From: an uncultured Clostridia bacterium
Lineage (GTDB): Bacteria; Bacillota; Clostridia; Lachnospirales; CAG-274
Direction: 5' to 3'
Length of the DNA stretch: 64,000 bases
Assembly: GCA_944376805.1 (NCBI GenBank)
Contig: CALWDX010000070.1
Location: forward strand, 1-64,000
Every line of letters starts with the position of its first letter. The stretch's first letter is position 1. The notes beneath the pieces are model-generated. The model was given only the letters and a program-made list of their open reading frames with translations. It was not told the origin of the DNA and did not search any database. Position numbers and translations under genes: made by a program. Shown one piece after another: positions 51,147 through 59,523 of the stretch.

Positions 51147-51932
51147 ATGCAAATAAGTTATAGTAAAAAATCTACAAATTATTATTCAAAAAAAGATGAA
51201 GCTAAAGTAAAGGCAATAGAAATTGTAAATTATATAAATAAAGAATTTAAAAAGGAAGTTGAAGATTGTATTAAAAATACAAAAATTTATTCAAATGAAT
51301 TTCAATTGTCTAAAAATGAGAATTTAAATATATATCCTTTTATAGAATTATATGATGGTGTTACTTTAGATTATATTTCTAATGTAAATAATGAAAAAGT
51401 AGGTATTTTAAATTTTGCCTCATATAAAAATCCAGGAGGTAAATTTATAGAAGGGTCATTAGCACAAGAAGAATATTTATGTCATAATAGTATACTTTAT
51501 CCTATTTTATCAAGTGATGAACTTAAAAATTTTTATGAATGGAATAGCAAAAATTTGAATAGAGCATTATATACAAATAGAGCTCTTTATACTCCTAATG
51601 TTAAATTATTTGAATATGATAAAAATGTAAATATTTTAACTTGTCCAGCACCTAATAGAGGAGCATTTCAAAGATATAATCCAACAAAAATTAATGAAAA
51701 TACAATAGCTTTAAAACAGCGTATTAAATTTGTTTTAGATATATTTGAAGAAAATAAAGATGAAGTTTTAATATTAGGAGCTTTTGGTTGTGGTGTATTT
51801 AAACAAGACCCAAAAGAAGTAGCAGAAATATTTAAAGATGAACTTAAAGGTAGAACCTTTAGTAAAGTAGTATTTATGATACCAAACAAACAGTCAAGTA
51901 ATTATATAGAATTTTATAATACATTTAAATAA
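51147..51932 (+). CDS. Bacterial poly(ADP-ribose) glycohydrolase-like macrodomain protein (TIGR02452 type)
   Basis: The 261-residue protein contains VGILNFASYKNPGGKFIEGS followed by LAQEEYLCHNS, the ADP-ribose binding and catalytic QEE motif of microbial PARG proteins (the usual GGG is NPGG here). VLILGAFGCGVFKQDP forms the second phosphate loop. It removes ADP-ribose from proteins or cleaves related ligands. It follows the HD hydrolase gene, so the pair could process ADP-ribose or nucleotides released by phage- or toxin-related ADP-ribosylation; that is inference. AAGGAGAG precedes ATG. Confidence 0.85.
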   Translation: MQISYSKKSTNYYSKKDEAKVKAIEIVNYINKEFKKEVEDCIKNTKIYSNEFQLSKNENLNIYPFIELYDGVTLDYISNVNNEKVGILNFASYKNPGGKFIEGSLAQEEYLCHNSILYPILSSDELKNFYEWNSKNLNRALYTNRALYTPNVKLFEYDKNVNILTCPAPNRGAFQRYNPTKINENTIALKQRIKFVLDIFEENKDEVLILGAFGCGVFKQDPKEVAEIFKDELKGRTFSKVVFMIPNKQSSNYIEFYNTFK

Positions 51933-51963
51933 AAAATAAAATAAAAAATTTTTAAAAAAAGTA

Positions 51964-52015
51964 TTGACAAATTAGTTAGTATATGCTAACATATAGTTAG
52001 TTAGCAAATACTAAC
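51964..52015 (+). promoter_or_regulatory. Promoter with two 16-base dyad operators of an apparently orphan transcript
   Basis: TTGACA (51964-51969) is 17 bases from TAACAT (51987-51992). Two dyads, GTTAGTATATGCTAAC (51975-51990) and GTTAGCAAATACTAAC (52000-52015), overlap the spacer/-10 and the start site. Both have the GTTA-N8-TAAC form also found at the siderophore operon promoter (32960-32975). Confidence 0.7.
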
Positions 52016-52154
52016 ACTTTAGAATAATAAATATGCCAAAAAATTAGTTTATTTTTCTAATAATAAAAACCTTTTATAATAAATAATAATAATTAAAGCT
52101 AAAAACATATAAAAAGCCTATTTGTACTAACAAGTAGGTTTTTTATATGTTTTA
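51998..52154 (+). ncRNA. Candidate regulated small RNA
   Basis: The transcript from the operator-controlled promoter would run about 150 nt to a strong terminator (52102-52154: ACATATAAAAAGCC with GGTTTTTTATATGT, extended inward). No reading frame of note lies in it. It may be an iron-responsive small RNA, or the leftover leader of a deleted gene. Confidence 0.45.
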
Positions 52155-52204
52155 AAGTATTTAACTAAGACATATATTATATAAAAATAATTTTAGGAGG
52201 ATAT

Positions 52205-53230
52205 ATGTCTTATAAATATATTTTAAAAATAGCATTTATATATACAGGTACTATACTAGGAGCTGGATTTGCAACAGGTAAAGAATTAGTAACTTTTTTT
52301 GCTTCTTTTAGCAATAAAGGATTAATTAGTTTTTTTATATCTTGTTTTTTATTATCATTAACTTGTGTTGCTATTTTAGATAGTCTATATAAAATAAAAG
52401 TTAATACATATAGTGAATTTATAAGTATTTTATTTGGAAAATTTGGGAAATATATAGAATATTTTAATTTATCTTTATTGTTTATTTTATTTTCTGCTAT
52501 GTTATCAGGTGGTGGAGCAACTATTGCAAATACATTTAATATTAATGAAAATTTAAGTATATTGATATTTTGTATTATAACTTTTGTAGCACTTATTTAT
52601 GGTAAAGAGGCAATAGTAAATATTAATACATTTTTATGTCCTATACTTATATTAGGTGGAGTTTTAATTGGTATATATTTATATTTTTTTAAAACAGAAA
52701 CTGTTTTTAATAACACTACAAAAGCAATAATATCTCCTTTTGTATATACTTCTTATAATGCAATAACAACAATATCTGTTTTATTTACAATAAAAGATAT
52801 GGTAATTAGCAGAAAAGTTGTTTATTTAAGTAGTATTTTAGCAGGATTATTTATTTTTATTATAGGCATATTTATGCTTTTGCCACTTATAAAAAATTAT
52901 AATAATATATATAATAGTTCATTACCTATATTAACTTTAATATCTAGTGAAAATATTATAAAAAATATTTATAGTTTTACTGTTTTAGCTGCAATTTTTA
53001 CTACTGCTGTTTCTAATGGAGTTGCTTTAGAAAATTCTTTTAAAGAAAAATTTAATATTAATAAAAAATTATTAAATATAGTTATTTTAATAGTTGGTGT
53101 TGGGTTTTCTTTAATGGGTTTTTCAAATATAGTTAGTATAGTTTATCCTATATTTGGACTTATAGGTATGTTTGAAATATTAGTTATATTAATAGGGTTT
53201 TTAACACTTAATCAAGGTATTGACAAATAA
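52205..53230 (+). CDS. YkvI-like membrane transporter (APC-type fold)
   Basis: The 341-residue protein has about ten membrane helices and the family start IYTGTILGAGFATGKELVTF, in which the broken first helix of APC/LeuT-fold carriers is visible. YkvI-like proteins are putative secondary transporters of uncharacterised substrate. GGAGGATAT precedes ATG. It is separated from upstream genes by the terminator at 52102-52154 and followed by the DUF5711 gene after 49 bases. Confidence 0.8.
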   Translation: MSYKYILKIAFIYTGTILGAGFATGKELVTFFASFSNKGLISFFISCFLLSLTCVAILDSLYKIKVNTYSEFISILFGKFGKYIEYFNLSLLFILFSAMLSGGGATIANTFNINENLSILIFCIITFVALIYGKEAIVNINTFLCPILILGGVLIGIYLYFFKTETVFNNTTKAIISPFVYTSYNAITTISVLFTIKDMVISRKVVYLSSILAGLFIFIIGIFMLLPLIKNYNNIYNSSLPILTLISSENIIKNIYSFTVLAAIFTTAVSNGVALENSFKEKFNINKKLLNIVILIVGVGFSLMGFSNIVSIVYPIFGLIGMFEILVILIGFLTLNQGIDK

Positions 53231-53279
53231 CTTATATCATTTATAATTATATTAGTGTTTATATACTTAGGAGAAATAT

Positions 53280-54710
53280 ATGAAAAAATTAAAACTAATT
53301 ATTATAGCAATATTATTTATAGTTATTACAATAGCTATGGCTATATATTTTAATCCAGATAAAAATACTAATAAAGTAGAAAAAAAAGATTATAAATCTA
53401 TAGAAATTAGTCCTGGTGAACAAGTATATACATATAATTCATATATATATATATATGGTAAAGGTGGTATAAAAGTAATAAAAGATGAAAAAGTTGTCTT
53501 TCAAGATACTTTTTCAGTTGAAAATCCTTATATATCAACTGCTTATAATAGATTAGCTATTGGTGATAGAAATGGTAAAGTTATAAGAGTATATTCTAAT
53601 GAAGGACATATGTATACAATAAATGAGCCAACAAATGTTTTAGGTTTTTCAATAAATAAAAATGGATATTTATCTACAATATTAAAAAATGAAACAAATT
53701 ATGAAGTTAAAGTTTATAGTAATACAGGTGAAAATGCATATTTTGTAAAAGATATAACTTATAATGAAGGTGTGCCATTTTCTGTTTCAGTGTCTGAAGA
53801 TAATAATATTTTAGCAGTATCATATATTAAAACAACTGGTGCTACAATAGATTCTAATATTGTTTTTTATTCTATTAAAGAAGACCAAGTATTTGGTGGA
53901 TATATAAGAAAAGACCAAATGGTAAATATTATAAAATTTGTAGGTAATACAAACCTTGTTTCTATGTCTGACAAAGAAATATTTATTATAAAATGTAATT
54001 CTGCACAAACATCTGAACAAGTAAAAGAAATTTATAAAAAACCTTTAAATAATATTTTAAAAGAAATAGGTTTTTTAGATGGCATAGGTTATAGTATTTG
54101 TTATGGACATTCAACTACACATAATAAAGAGGCTATGCAAGAAAATACAGTTGTTTTCTACAATCAAGCAGGTGGTGAAATAGGAAAATTTTATGCAAAA
54201 GATTTGAATATATCTAATATGTCTGTTAGTAAGTTTGGGGCTATTTTACAAGATGGTAGACTCTTTACAGCTGTAAATACTTTAGGGAAAAAATTATGGG
54301 AATATCAAGCTACACAAGATATAAAAGAAGTTAGATTTTATGATAATGACAATAAAGCTCTTATTGTTACTAATAATGAAATTAAAATTGTAAAAATTGA
54401 TAAAGTTTTATTAGATAAACAAATAGACCCTAATAATACAGAACAAACAACTGATAAAGAAACTGAAAAATCTACAAAAGATGAAAATAATAAACAAAAT
54501 ACTAATGAAGAAACAACTAAAAAAGATACAAATAGTAAAGAGGAAACTACTAATAATAATTCAAATACTAAAGATGAAACTAAAAAACAACCTACAAAAG
54601 ATGAAAAAGTAGAAACTACTACAAAAGACAATAAAGATACAAATAAAAAAGAAGAAAAATCAAGTACAACTACTGAAAAAGTAGAGGAAAATCAAGCAAA
54701 ACAAGAATAA
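53280..54710 (+). CDS. Membrane-anchored DUF5711-type beta-propeller protein
   Basis: The 476-residue protein has an N-terminal membrane segment (residues 5-25), an extracellular region of beta-propeller character (about 45-375, with repeated strands such as LAIGDRNGKVIRVYSNEG) and a C-terminal Thr/Lys/Glu/Asn-rich low-complexity tail of about 95 residues. This matches the DUF5711 family, which in Lachnospirales is often next to a CvpA gene, as here (22 bases downstream). Function unknown. Confidence 0.75.
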   Translation: MKKLKLIIIAILFIVITIAMAIYFNPDKNTNKVEKKDYKSIEISPGEQVYTYNSYIYIYGKGGIKVIKDEKVVFQDTFSVENPYISTAYNRLAIGDRNGKVIRVYSNEGHMYTINEPTNVLGFSINKNGYLSTILKNETNYEVKVYSNTGENAYFVKDITYNEGVPFSVSVSEDNNILAVSYIKTTGATIDSNIVFYSIKEDQVFGGYIRKDQMVNIIKFVGNTNLVSMSDKEIFIIKCNSAQTSEQVKEIYKKPLNNILKEIGFLDGIGYSICYGHSTTHNKEAMQENTVVFYNQAGGEIGKFYAKDLNISNMSVSKFGAILQDGRLFTAVNTLGKKLWEYQATQDIKEVRFYDNDNKALIVTNNEIKIVKIDKVLLDKQIDPNNTEQTTDKETEKSTKDENNKQNTNEETTKKDTNSKEETTNNNSNTKDETKKQPTKDEKVETTTKDNKDTNKKEEKSSTTTEKVEENQAKQE

Positions 54711-54732
54711 TACTTGATTTTAGGAGGAAAAT

Positions 54733-55428
54733 TTGAATATTTTAGATTTCATTTTAATAGTTATATTTATAAGTTGTTTAGTAAATGGTTATAGAAAAGG
54801 ATTTTTTAGAAAATTATTTGATTTATTAGCATTTATAATAGGGATTATAATTTTTAACTTTTTATACCCTATTATAAATAGTTACTTAATAAAAAGTAAT
54901 ATTTTTAAAGAAATTAAAAATTGGGTTATATATGATTTAAATCTTGATAGTTTTACAGCAAAAACACAAGAAGAAATTGTAGCAAATATTCAAAATTTAG
55001 AATTACCTAATATAATGAAAAATTTATTAATAGAAAATAATAATGAAGTTTTTCATAAAATATTTAAAGTTGATAATGTAGTAGATTATATAACTAATTT
55101 TATAACTACAATAATAATTAATTTTTTAGCATCAATTATAGTTATAATAGTTACATTTATAATTATAAAAGTTTTATCAAAAACAACAAGTATTATAAGT
55201 AATATACCTGTTTTAAGTACTTTTGATAAAATAAGTGGATTAGTTATAGGTGGGTTAATAGGTATAGTAATTATATTAGCTTTATGTTTAATATTAGTTA
55301 TATTATCAATTTTTCCACAATTTGCTTTCTTAAGATCACAATTTAATGGTATTTTGACAGAACCACTTATAAATGATAATATATTAATAAAAGCTTTATT
55401 AAATTTAATATTAGGGGTTGTAAAATAA
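54733..55428 (+). CDS. CvpA-family membrane protein
   Basis: The 231-residue protein starts at TTG after TAGGAGG. It has an N-terminal ILDFILIVIFISCLVNGYRK followed by GFFRKLFDLLAFIIG, the CvpA hallmark, and four membrane helices in all, with a longer soluble loop (about 60-125). CvpA proteins are linked to colicin V production in E. coli and to envelope stress; the role in Firmicutes is unclear. It lies between DUF5711 and YigZ genes. Confidence 0.85.
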   Translation: MNILDFILIVIFISCLVNGYRKGFFRKLFDLLAFIIGIIIFNFLYPIINSYLIKSNIFKEIKNWVIYDLNLDSFTAKTQEEIVANIQNLELPNIMKNLLIENNNEVFHKIFKVDNVVDYITNFITTIIINFLASIIVIIVTFIIIKVLSKTTSIISNIPVLSTFDKISGLVIGGLIGIVIILALCLILVILSIFPQFAFLRSQFNGILTEPLINDNILIKALLNLILGVVK

Positions 55429-55431
55429 GTT

Positions 55432-56082
55432 ATGCAAAAAAGCTATAAAACAATAAATGAACAGGGACAAGCAGAGGTTATAGAAAAAAAATCACGCTTT
55501 ATAGCTAATGTATTGCCTGTTTCTTCAGAACAAGAAGCTATAGACTTTATAAACAAAATAAAAAAACAATATTATGATGCTAGGCATAATTGTTTTGCTT
55601 ATGTAATAGGTGGCAATATACCTATAATGCGTTTTAGTGATGATGGAGAACCAAGTGGAACAGCAGGTAAACCTATATTAGATGTTTTACTTGGTGAACA
55701 ACTTGAAAATATAGTAGTAGTAGTTACTAGATATTTTGGAGGAACTTTACTTGGTACAGGTGGACTTGTAAGGGCTTATGGTAAATGTGCTAAAGAAGGT
55801 ATTTTAGCTGGTAAAATAGTAGAAATGGATAGTTATACAAAATTATTTATAAATGTTGATTATACATTAATAGGTAAAATACAATATGAAATAACTAATA
55901 GTGAACATATATTAGTAGATACAGAATATACAGATTTAGTTAAGTTTATTGTATATGTAAAAAATGAATTAGTAGAAGATTTTATTAAAAATATAATAAA
56001 TATTACTAATAATAATGTAGAAATAGAAAAAGAGAATAAATATTTTTTAAAAGTAATAGATGGACAAGTAGTTTTAGATTAA
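55432..56082 (+). CDS. yigZ: YigZ/IMPACT family protein (UPF0029)
   Basis: The 216-residue protein has the IMPACT N-terminal domain ([64 protein letters not shown]) and a ferredoxin-like C-terminal domain (DUF1949). Proposed roles include translation-related regulation. It begins three bases after the CvpA stop, with only a weak binding site, so coupling is likely. Confidence 0.9.
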   Translation: MQKSYKTINEQGQAEVIEKKSRFIANVLPVSSEQEAIDFINKIKKQYYDARHNCFAYVIGGNIPIMRFSDDGEPSGTAGKPILDVLLGEQLENIVVVVTRYFGGTLLGTGGLVRAYGKCAKEGILAGKIVEMDSYTKLFINVDYTLIGKIQYEITNSEHILVDTEYTDLVKFIVYVKNELVEDFIKNIINITNNNVEIEKENKYFLKVIDGQVVLD

Positions 56083-56095
56083 TGGAGGTATAAAA

Positions 56096-56824
56096 ATGGC
56101 AGGACATTCTAAATTTGCTAATATAAAACATAAAAAAGAAAAAAATGATGCAATAAAAGGGAAAATTTTTACTATTATAGGTAGAGAAATTGCAGTAGCA
56201 GTTAAAGCAGGTGGTGCAGACCCTACAAGTAATTCAAGACTTAGAGATGCTATTGCTAAAGCTAAATCTAATAATATGCCAAATGATACAATAGAAAGAA
56301 GTATTAAAAAAGCAGCTGGTAATATAGATGGTGTAAACTATGAAGCTATTGTTTATGAAGGATATGGGCCTAAAGGGGTTGCAATTATTGTAGAAACTTT
56401 AACAGATAATAAAAATAGGACTGCTGCTAATTTAAGAAGTGCTTTTACTAAAGGTAATGGTAATATGGGTACTACGGGTTGCGTTAGCTTTATGTTTGAT
56501 GAAAAAGGTCAAATTATGGTTGAAAAATCTGATGATATAGATGCAGATGAACTTATGATGATTGCTTTAGATGCTGGGGCTTCAGATTTTAATGAAGAAG
56601 AAGAAGGTTATGAAATAATAACTACTCCAGAAGATTTTTCTGCAGTTCGTGAAGCAATAGAACAAGCTAACATACCTATAATAGATGCTGAAGTTAGCAT
56701 GATACCACAAACTTATACAGCTTTAACAGATGAAGAAGATATTAAAAAAATTAATAAACTTTTAGACCTTTTAGATAATGATGATGATGTAAAAAATGTT
56801 TATCATAATTGGGAACAAGAATAA
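56096..56824 (+). CDS. yebC: YebC/PmpR-family protein
   Basis: The 242-residue protein shows the conserved start [32 protein letters not shown], and [15 protein letters not shown], plus the acidic third domain. Family members act as DNA-binding regulators or, as shown recently for some, in translation of proline-rich stretches. GGAGG precedes ATG; a terminator follows. Confidence 0.95.
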   Translation: MAGHSKFANIKHKKEKNDAIKGKIFTIIGREIAVAVKAGGADPTSNSRLRDAIAKAKSNNMPNDTIERSIKKAAGNIDGVNYEAIVYEGYGPKGVAIIVETLTDNKNRTAANLRSAFTKGNGNMGTTGCVSFMFDEKGQIMVEKSDDIDADELMMIALDAGASDFNEEEEGYEIITTPEDFSAVREAIEQANIPIIDAEVSMIPQTYTALTDEEDIKKINKLLDLLDNDDDVKNVYHNWEQE

Positions 56825-56825
56825 T

Positions 56826-56854
56826 AAAAAAGCTAGATTTTTTCTAGCTTTTTT
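56826..56854 (+). terminator. Terminator after yebC
   Basis: AAAAAGCTAGA pairs with TCTAGCTTTTT, loop TTTTT. Confidence 0.85.
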
Positions 56855-56886
56855 ATATTTAAAAATATTTTTAATAAATAAGATAT

Positions 56887-56913
56887 AAAAAAGGATAGAT
56901 AAACTATCCTTTT
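56887..56913 (-). terminator. Terminator of the rplJ-rplL operon
   Basis: AAAAGGATAG (minus strand) pairs with CTATCCTTTT; T-run follows on the minus strand. Confidence 0.8.
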
Positions 56914-56924
56914 AAAATGTTAAA

Positions 56925-57317
56925 TTATTTTAAAGTAACTTTAGCACCAGCTTCTTCAAGTTTAGCTTTGCAGTTATCAGCATCATCTTTAGAAACGCCT
57001 TCTTTAACGATTTTTGGAGCACCGTCAACGATTTCTTTAGCTTCTTTAAGACCAAGACCAGTTAATTCTCTAACAACTTTAATGATTTTAACTTTAGCAT
57101 CACCAGGAACTTCAGTTAATTCTACATCAAATTCAGTTTTTTCTTCAGCAGCAGCACCACCAGCAGCACCAGCAGCAACTACAACACCAGCAGAAGCAGA
57201 TACTCCAAATTTTTCTTCACAAGCTTTAACTAATTCGTTAAGTTCTAAAACAGAAAGCTCTTCAATAGCAGCGATAAATTCTTCAATTGTTAATTTAGCC
57301 ATTTTATTTTCCTCCAT
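56925..57317 (-). CDS. rplL: 50S ribosomal protein L7/L12
   Basis: The 130-residue protein has the N-terminal dimerisation helix ([20 protein letters not shown]), an Ala-rich hinge ([19 protein letters not shown]) and the C-terminal factor-binding domain ([32 protein letters not shown]). It forms the ribosomal stalk that recruits translation GTPases. It lies 43 bases behind rplJ with GGAGG before its ATG. Codon use is richer in G+C than its neighbours, as expected for a highly expressed gene. Confidence 0.98.
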   Translation of the reverse strand: MEENKMAKLTIEEFIAAIEELSVLELNELVKACEEKFGVSASAGVVVAAGAAGGAAAEEKTEFDVELTEVPGDAKVKIIKVVRELTGLGLKEAKEIVDGAPKIVKEGVSKDDADNCKAKLEEAGAKVTLK

Positions 57318-57360
57318 AAATATATAATTTTATTTTTTATTTTAAATTAAGATTAAACTA

Positions 57361-57852
57361 TTAAGCTGTTTCTTTTTCACCAGCAATAGCTTTGATAACA
57401 CGAGCAAATGCACCAACAGGTCCTTGAATACTTCCAAGAAGTCTTGAAAGAAGAACTTCTCTTGATGGAATATCTGCAATGATTTCCATACCTTTAGTAT
57501 CATAGTAAGTACCTTCGATAACCCCACCTTTAAACTCTAAAGCTTTAGCTTCTTGTCTAAATTTATTTAAGATGCCAGCAGCAACTGTAGGGTCTTCATA
57601 GCAAAGAGCTAATGTGCTAGGACCTTCTAAATGAGCTCCTAAACTTTCAAACTCTGTACCTTCAATAGCAAATCTCATCATAGTATTTTTGTAAACTTTA
57701 TAGTCAACACCAGCTTCTCTTAAAGTTTTTCTAAGTTTAGTATCTTGTTCAACAGTAAGACCACGAGCATCAACTAATACAGCAGAAGTAGCTTTAGAAA
57801 GTTTTTCTTTAATTTCATTAACTATGACTTGTTTTTGTTCTACTTTAGCCAT
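57361..57852 (-). CDS. rplJ: 50S ribosomal protein L10
   Basis: The 163-residue protein starts at ATG 57850-57852 behind GGAGG (MAKVEQKQVIVNEIKEKLSK); the frame is open further upstream into the leader, but that part is not translated. L10 anchors L7/L12 dimers to the 23S rRNA (VLVDARGLTVEQDTKLRKTL, then VYKNTMMRFAI). It represses its own operon as the L10-L12 complex by binding the leader at about 57895-58019. rplK-rplA and rpoB are not adjacent, so the operon is separate here. Confidence 0.97.
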   Translation of the reverse strand: MAKVEQKQVIVNEIKEKLSKATSAVLVDARGLTVEQDTKLRKTLREAGVDYKVYKNTMMRFAIEGTEFESLGAHLEGPSTLALCYEDPTVAAGILNKFRQEAKALEFKGGVIEGTYYDTKGMEIIADIPSREVLLSRLLGSIQGPVGAFARVIKAIAGEKETA

Positions 57853-57894
57853 TTTTTTACCTCCTATAATATTTTTAAGGCAAAAGCCTAAGTA

Positions 57895-58019
57895 GCCGTA
57901 TATAAAATCAAATATAAAAAGCCCTGCAAGACATAAGACAAGCAAGGGTAAAATCTACGATTCTAATCCTCGGTAGGTTGCAAAAGCATTATGTTAAAAA
58001 CACCTACTGTCTACGGCAC
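57895..58019 (-). promoter_or_regulatory. Ribosomal protein L10 leader
   Basis: The minus-strand leader contains CCGTAGACAGTAGGTG and AACCTACCGAGGATTAGAAT, the conserved parts of the L10 leader where L10-L12 binds to repress the operon, followed by a GCCCTGCAAGAC-type hairpin. Part of the 58019-58188 stretch behind it is plain AT-rich spacer with the promoter. Confidence 0.85.
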
Positions 58020-58026
58020 TAGTTAT

Positions 58027-58055
58027 AAAATATCATATTTTATTTTATTTGTCAA
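58027..58055 (-). promoter_or_regulatory. Promoter of the rplJ-rplL operon
   Basis: On the minus strand, a perfect TTGACA (58050-58055) is 17 bases from TATTTT (58027-58032), which places transcription start at the edge of the L10 leader. Confidence 0.7.
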
Positions 58056-58188
58056 GTATAAATATTATAAAATTAATATGATGATTTATTTAATAAAATT
58101 TAATATTATATACTTAAAAATTATAAAAAATAAAATTATTTTAATTTATTAGACAAAGTTTTAACTATAAAATAATGTATTAGTTAAT

Positions 58189-58719
58189 TTATCTATGTTC
58201 ATAAACTAAATCTACAATACCATTATAAGAGTTATTACTTATTAATTTTAATTTCCTTTCTATACTAAATTTATCAAAAAGTTTTATACCATTACCTAAA
58301 ATAGTTGGTATTATTGATATATGATAAATATCTATTAAATTTTTATCAATAAGTTGATTTATTATATTTGCCCCACCACATATCCATATATTTTTACCTG
58401 AATATTTTTTAAGTTTTTGTATTAAATTACATACATTTTCATTAGTAGATATAATTTTACTATTAGCTTTAAAAGGAGTATTTGTAATAACATAACTTGT
58501 TAAATTATTGTATACCCAATTATTTGGTGATAATTCATTAACTATTTGATTATAAGTAGTTCTACCCATAACAACAGTATCAACAGTATTAATAAATTTT
58601 AAATAACTATCCATATAATTATTATTAATATCTTCACCACATAACCAATGTACTTTTCCATCAATATCAGCAATATAACCATCAAGACTCATAGCTATAT
58701 ATAACACTACTTTACGCAT
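58189..58719 (-). CDS. Dihydrofolate reductase-like protein (RibD C-terminal family)
   Basis: The 176-residue protein carries VVLYIAMSLDGYIADIDGKV, TVVMGRTTYNQI and KNIWICGGANIINQLI (NADPH-binding), as in YyaP/YwjB-like DHFR-fold proteins related to the RibD reductase domain. Substrate unknown; many members are of uncertain role. Its start overlaps the end of the GNAT gene by eight bases, indicating an operon. Confidence 0.88.
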   Translation of the reverse strand: MRKVVLYIAMSLDGYIADIDGKVHWLCGEDINNNYMDSYLKFINTVDTVVMGRTTYNQIVNELSPNNWVYNNLTSYVITNTPFKANSKIISTNENVCNLIQKLKKYSGKNIWICGGANIINQLIDKNLIDIYHISIIPTILGNGIKLFDKFSIERKLKLISNNSYNGIVDLVYEHR

Positions 58720-59257
58720 AATATCCTCTCAAATCATTATATTCTATTTTTTTTAATGAATAAATATATTTATCCTTTACCATTCCATTATATCCTAAAA
58801 AGCTATTTCTTAAAATACCCTCATAAGTAAAATTATTTTTTTCAATAACTCTTTTAGATGCTATATTATCTTTAAAATGAGAAACAGATATAATATCTAA
58901 ATTTAAAGTATAAAAACCATACTCTAAAATTTTTTTAACAACTTCAGTCATTATACCTTTACCCCAATAATCTTTTGATAAAACATATCCTAAACATTTA
59001 GAGTTTATATTAGGTCTAAAAATATCTTTTGTTAAACTTATAGAACCTATAACTTTATTATTTTCTTTATATACAATAGCAAATGTATTTTTATCATTTA
59101 TAAACATATTTAAAACAATACTAGAGTCTTCTTTTGAAGTATGAGGTATCCAGCCAGCATTTAAACCTATTGCTTCAACTTTAGCATATTCAAAAAGGTC
59201 ATCTAAATCACTATTTTTAAAGTTTCTCAATATTACTTCATCTGTTTCTAATATCAT
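58712..59257 (-). CDS. GNAT-family acetyltransferase (RimJ/RimL-like)
   Basis: The 181-residue protein follows the RimJ/RimL layout: ILETDEVILRNFKNSDLDDL, GLNAGWIPHTSKEDS, GSISLTKDIF and CLGYVLSKDYWGKGIMTEVV with the acetyl-CoA loop, then ASKRVIEKNNFTYEGILRN. It probably N-acetylates a protein or small amine. AAGGAGG precedes ATG. It is first gene of the two-gene operon with the DHFR-like gene. Confidence 0.9.
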   Translation of the reverse strand: MILETDEVILRNFKNSDLDDLFEYAKVEAIGLNAGWIPHTSKEDSSIVLNMFINDKNTFAIVYKENNKVIGSISLTKDIFRPNINSKCLGYVLSKDYWGKGIMTEVVKKILEYGFYTLNLDIISVSHFKDNIASKRVIEKNNFTYEGILRNSFLGYNGMVKDKYIYSLKKIEYNDLRGYYA

Positions 59258-59458
59258 TAAAAATTCCCTCCTTAAAGATAGATTTATATATTATATCATT
59301 AAATATAATTAAAATCAATTTTATATAAAAAGTAATCGTTTACAAATTTTATTACAAATAAAATTTGTAAAAATTTAAATAAAAATAATTTATTAAAAAA
59401 TAAATATAATAAAATTTACTAAAAATGAATAAAATTAGTTAAAATCAATAAAAAATAT

Positions 59459-59486
59459 TTGAAAATCTTAAAAATAGTGGTATAAT
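59459..59486 (+). promoter_or_regulatory. Promoter of pgi
   Basis: TTGAAA (59459-59464) and TATAAT (59481-59486) with a 16-base spacer, 37 bases before ATG 59524. Confidence 0.6.
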
Positions 59487-59523
59487 AATATCAAATTTAA
59501 AATATAGAAAAGGAGCTTATATT

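Noticed and set aside
56917-57327. Plus-strand frame opposite rplL
   Set aside because: Shadow of the highly biased codon use of rplL; the minus strand encodes an unmistakable L7/L12.
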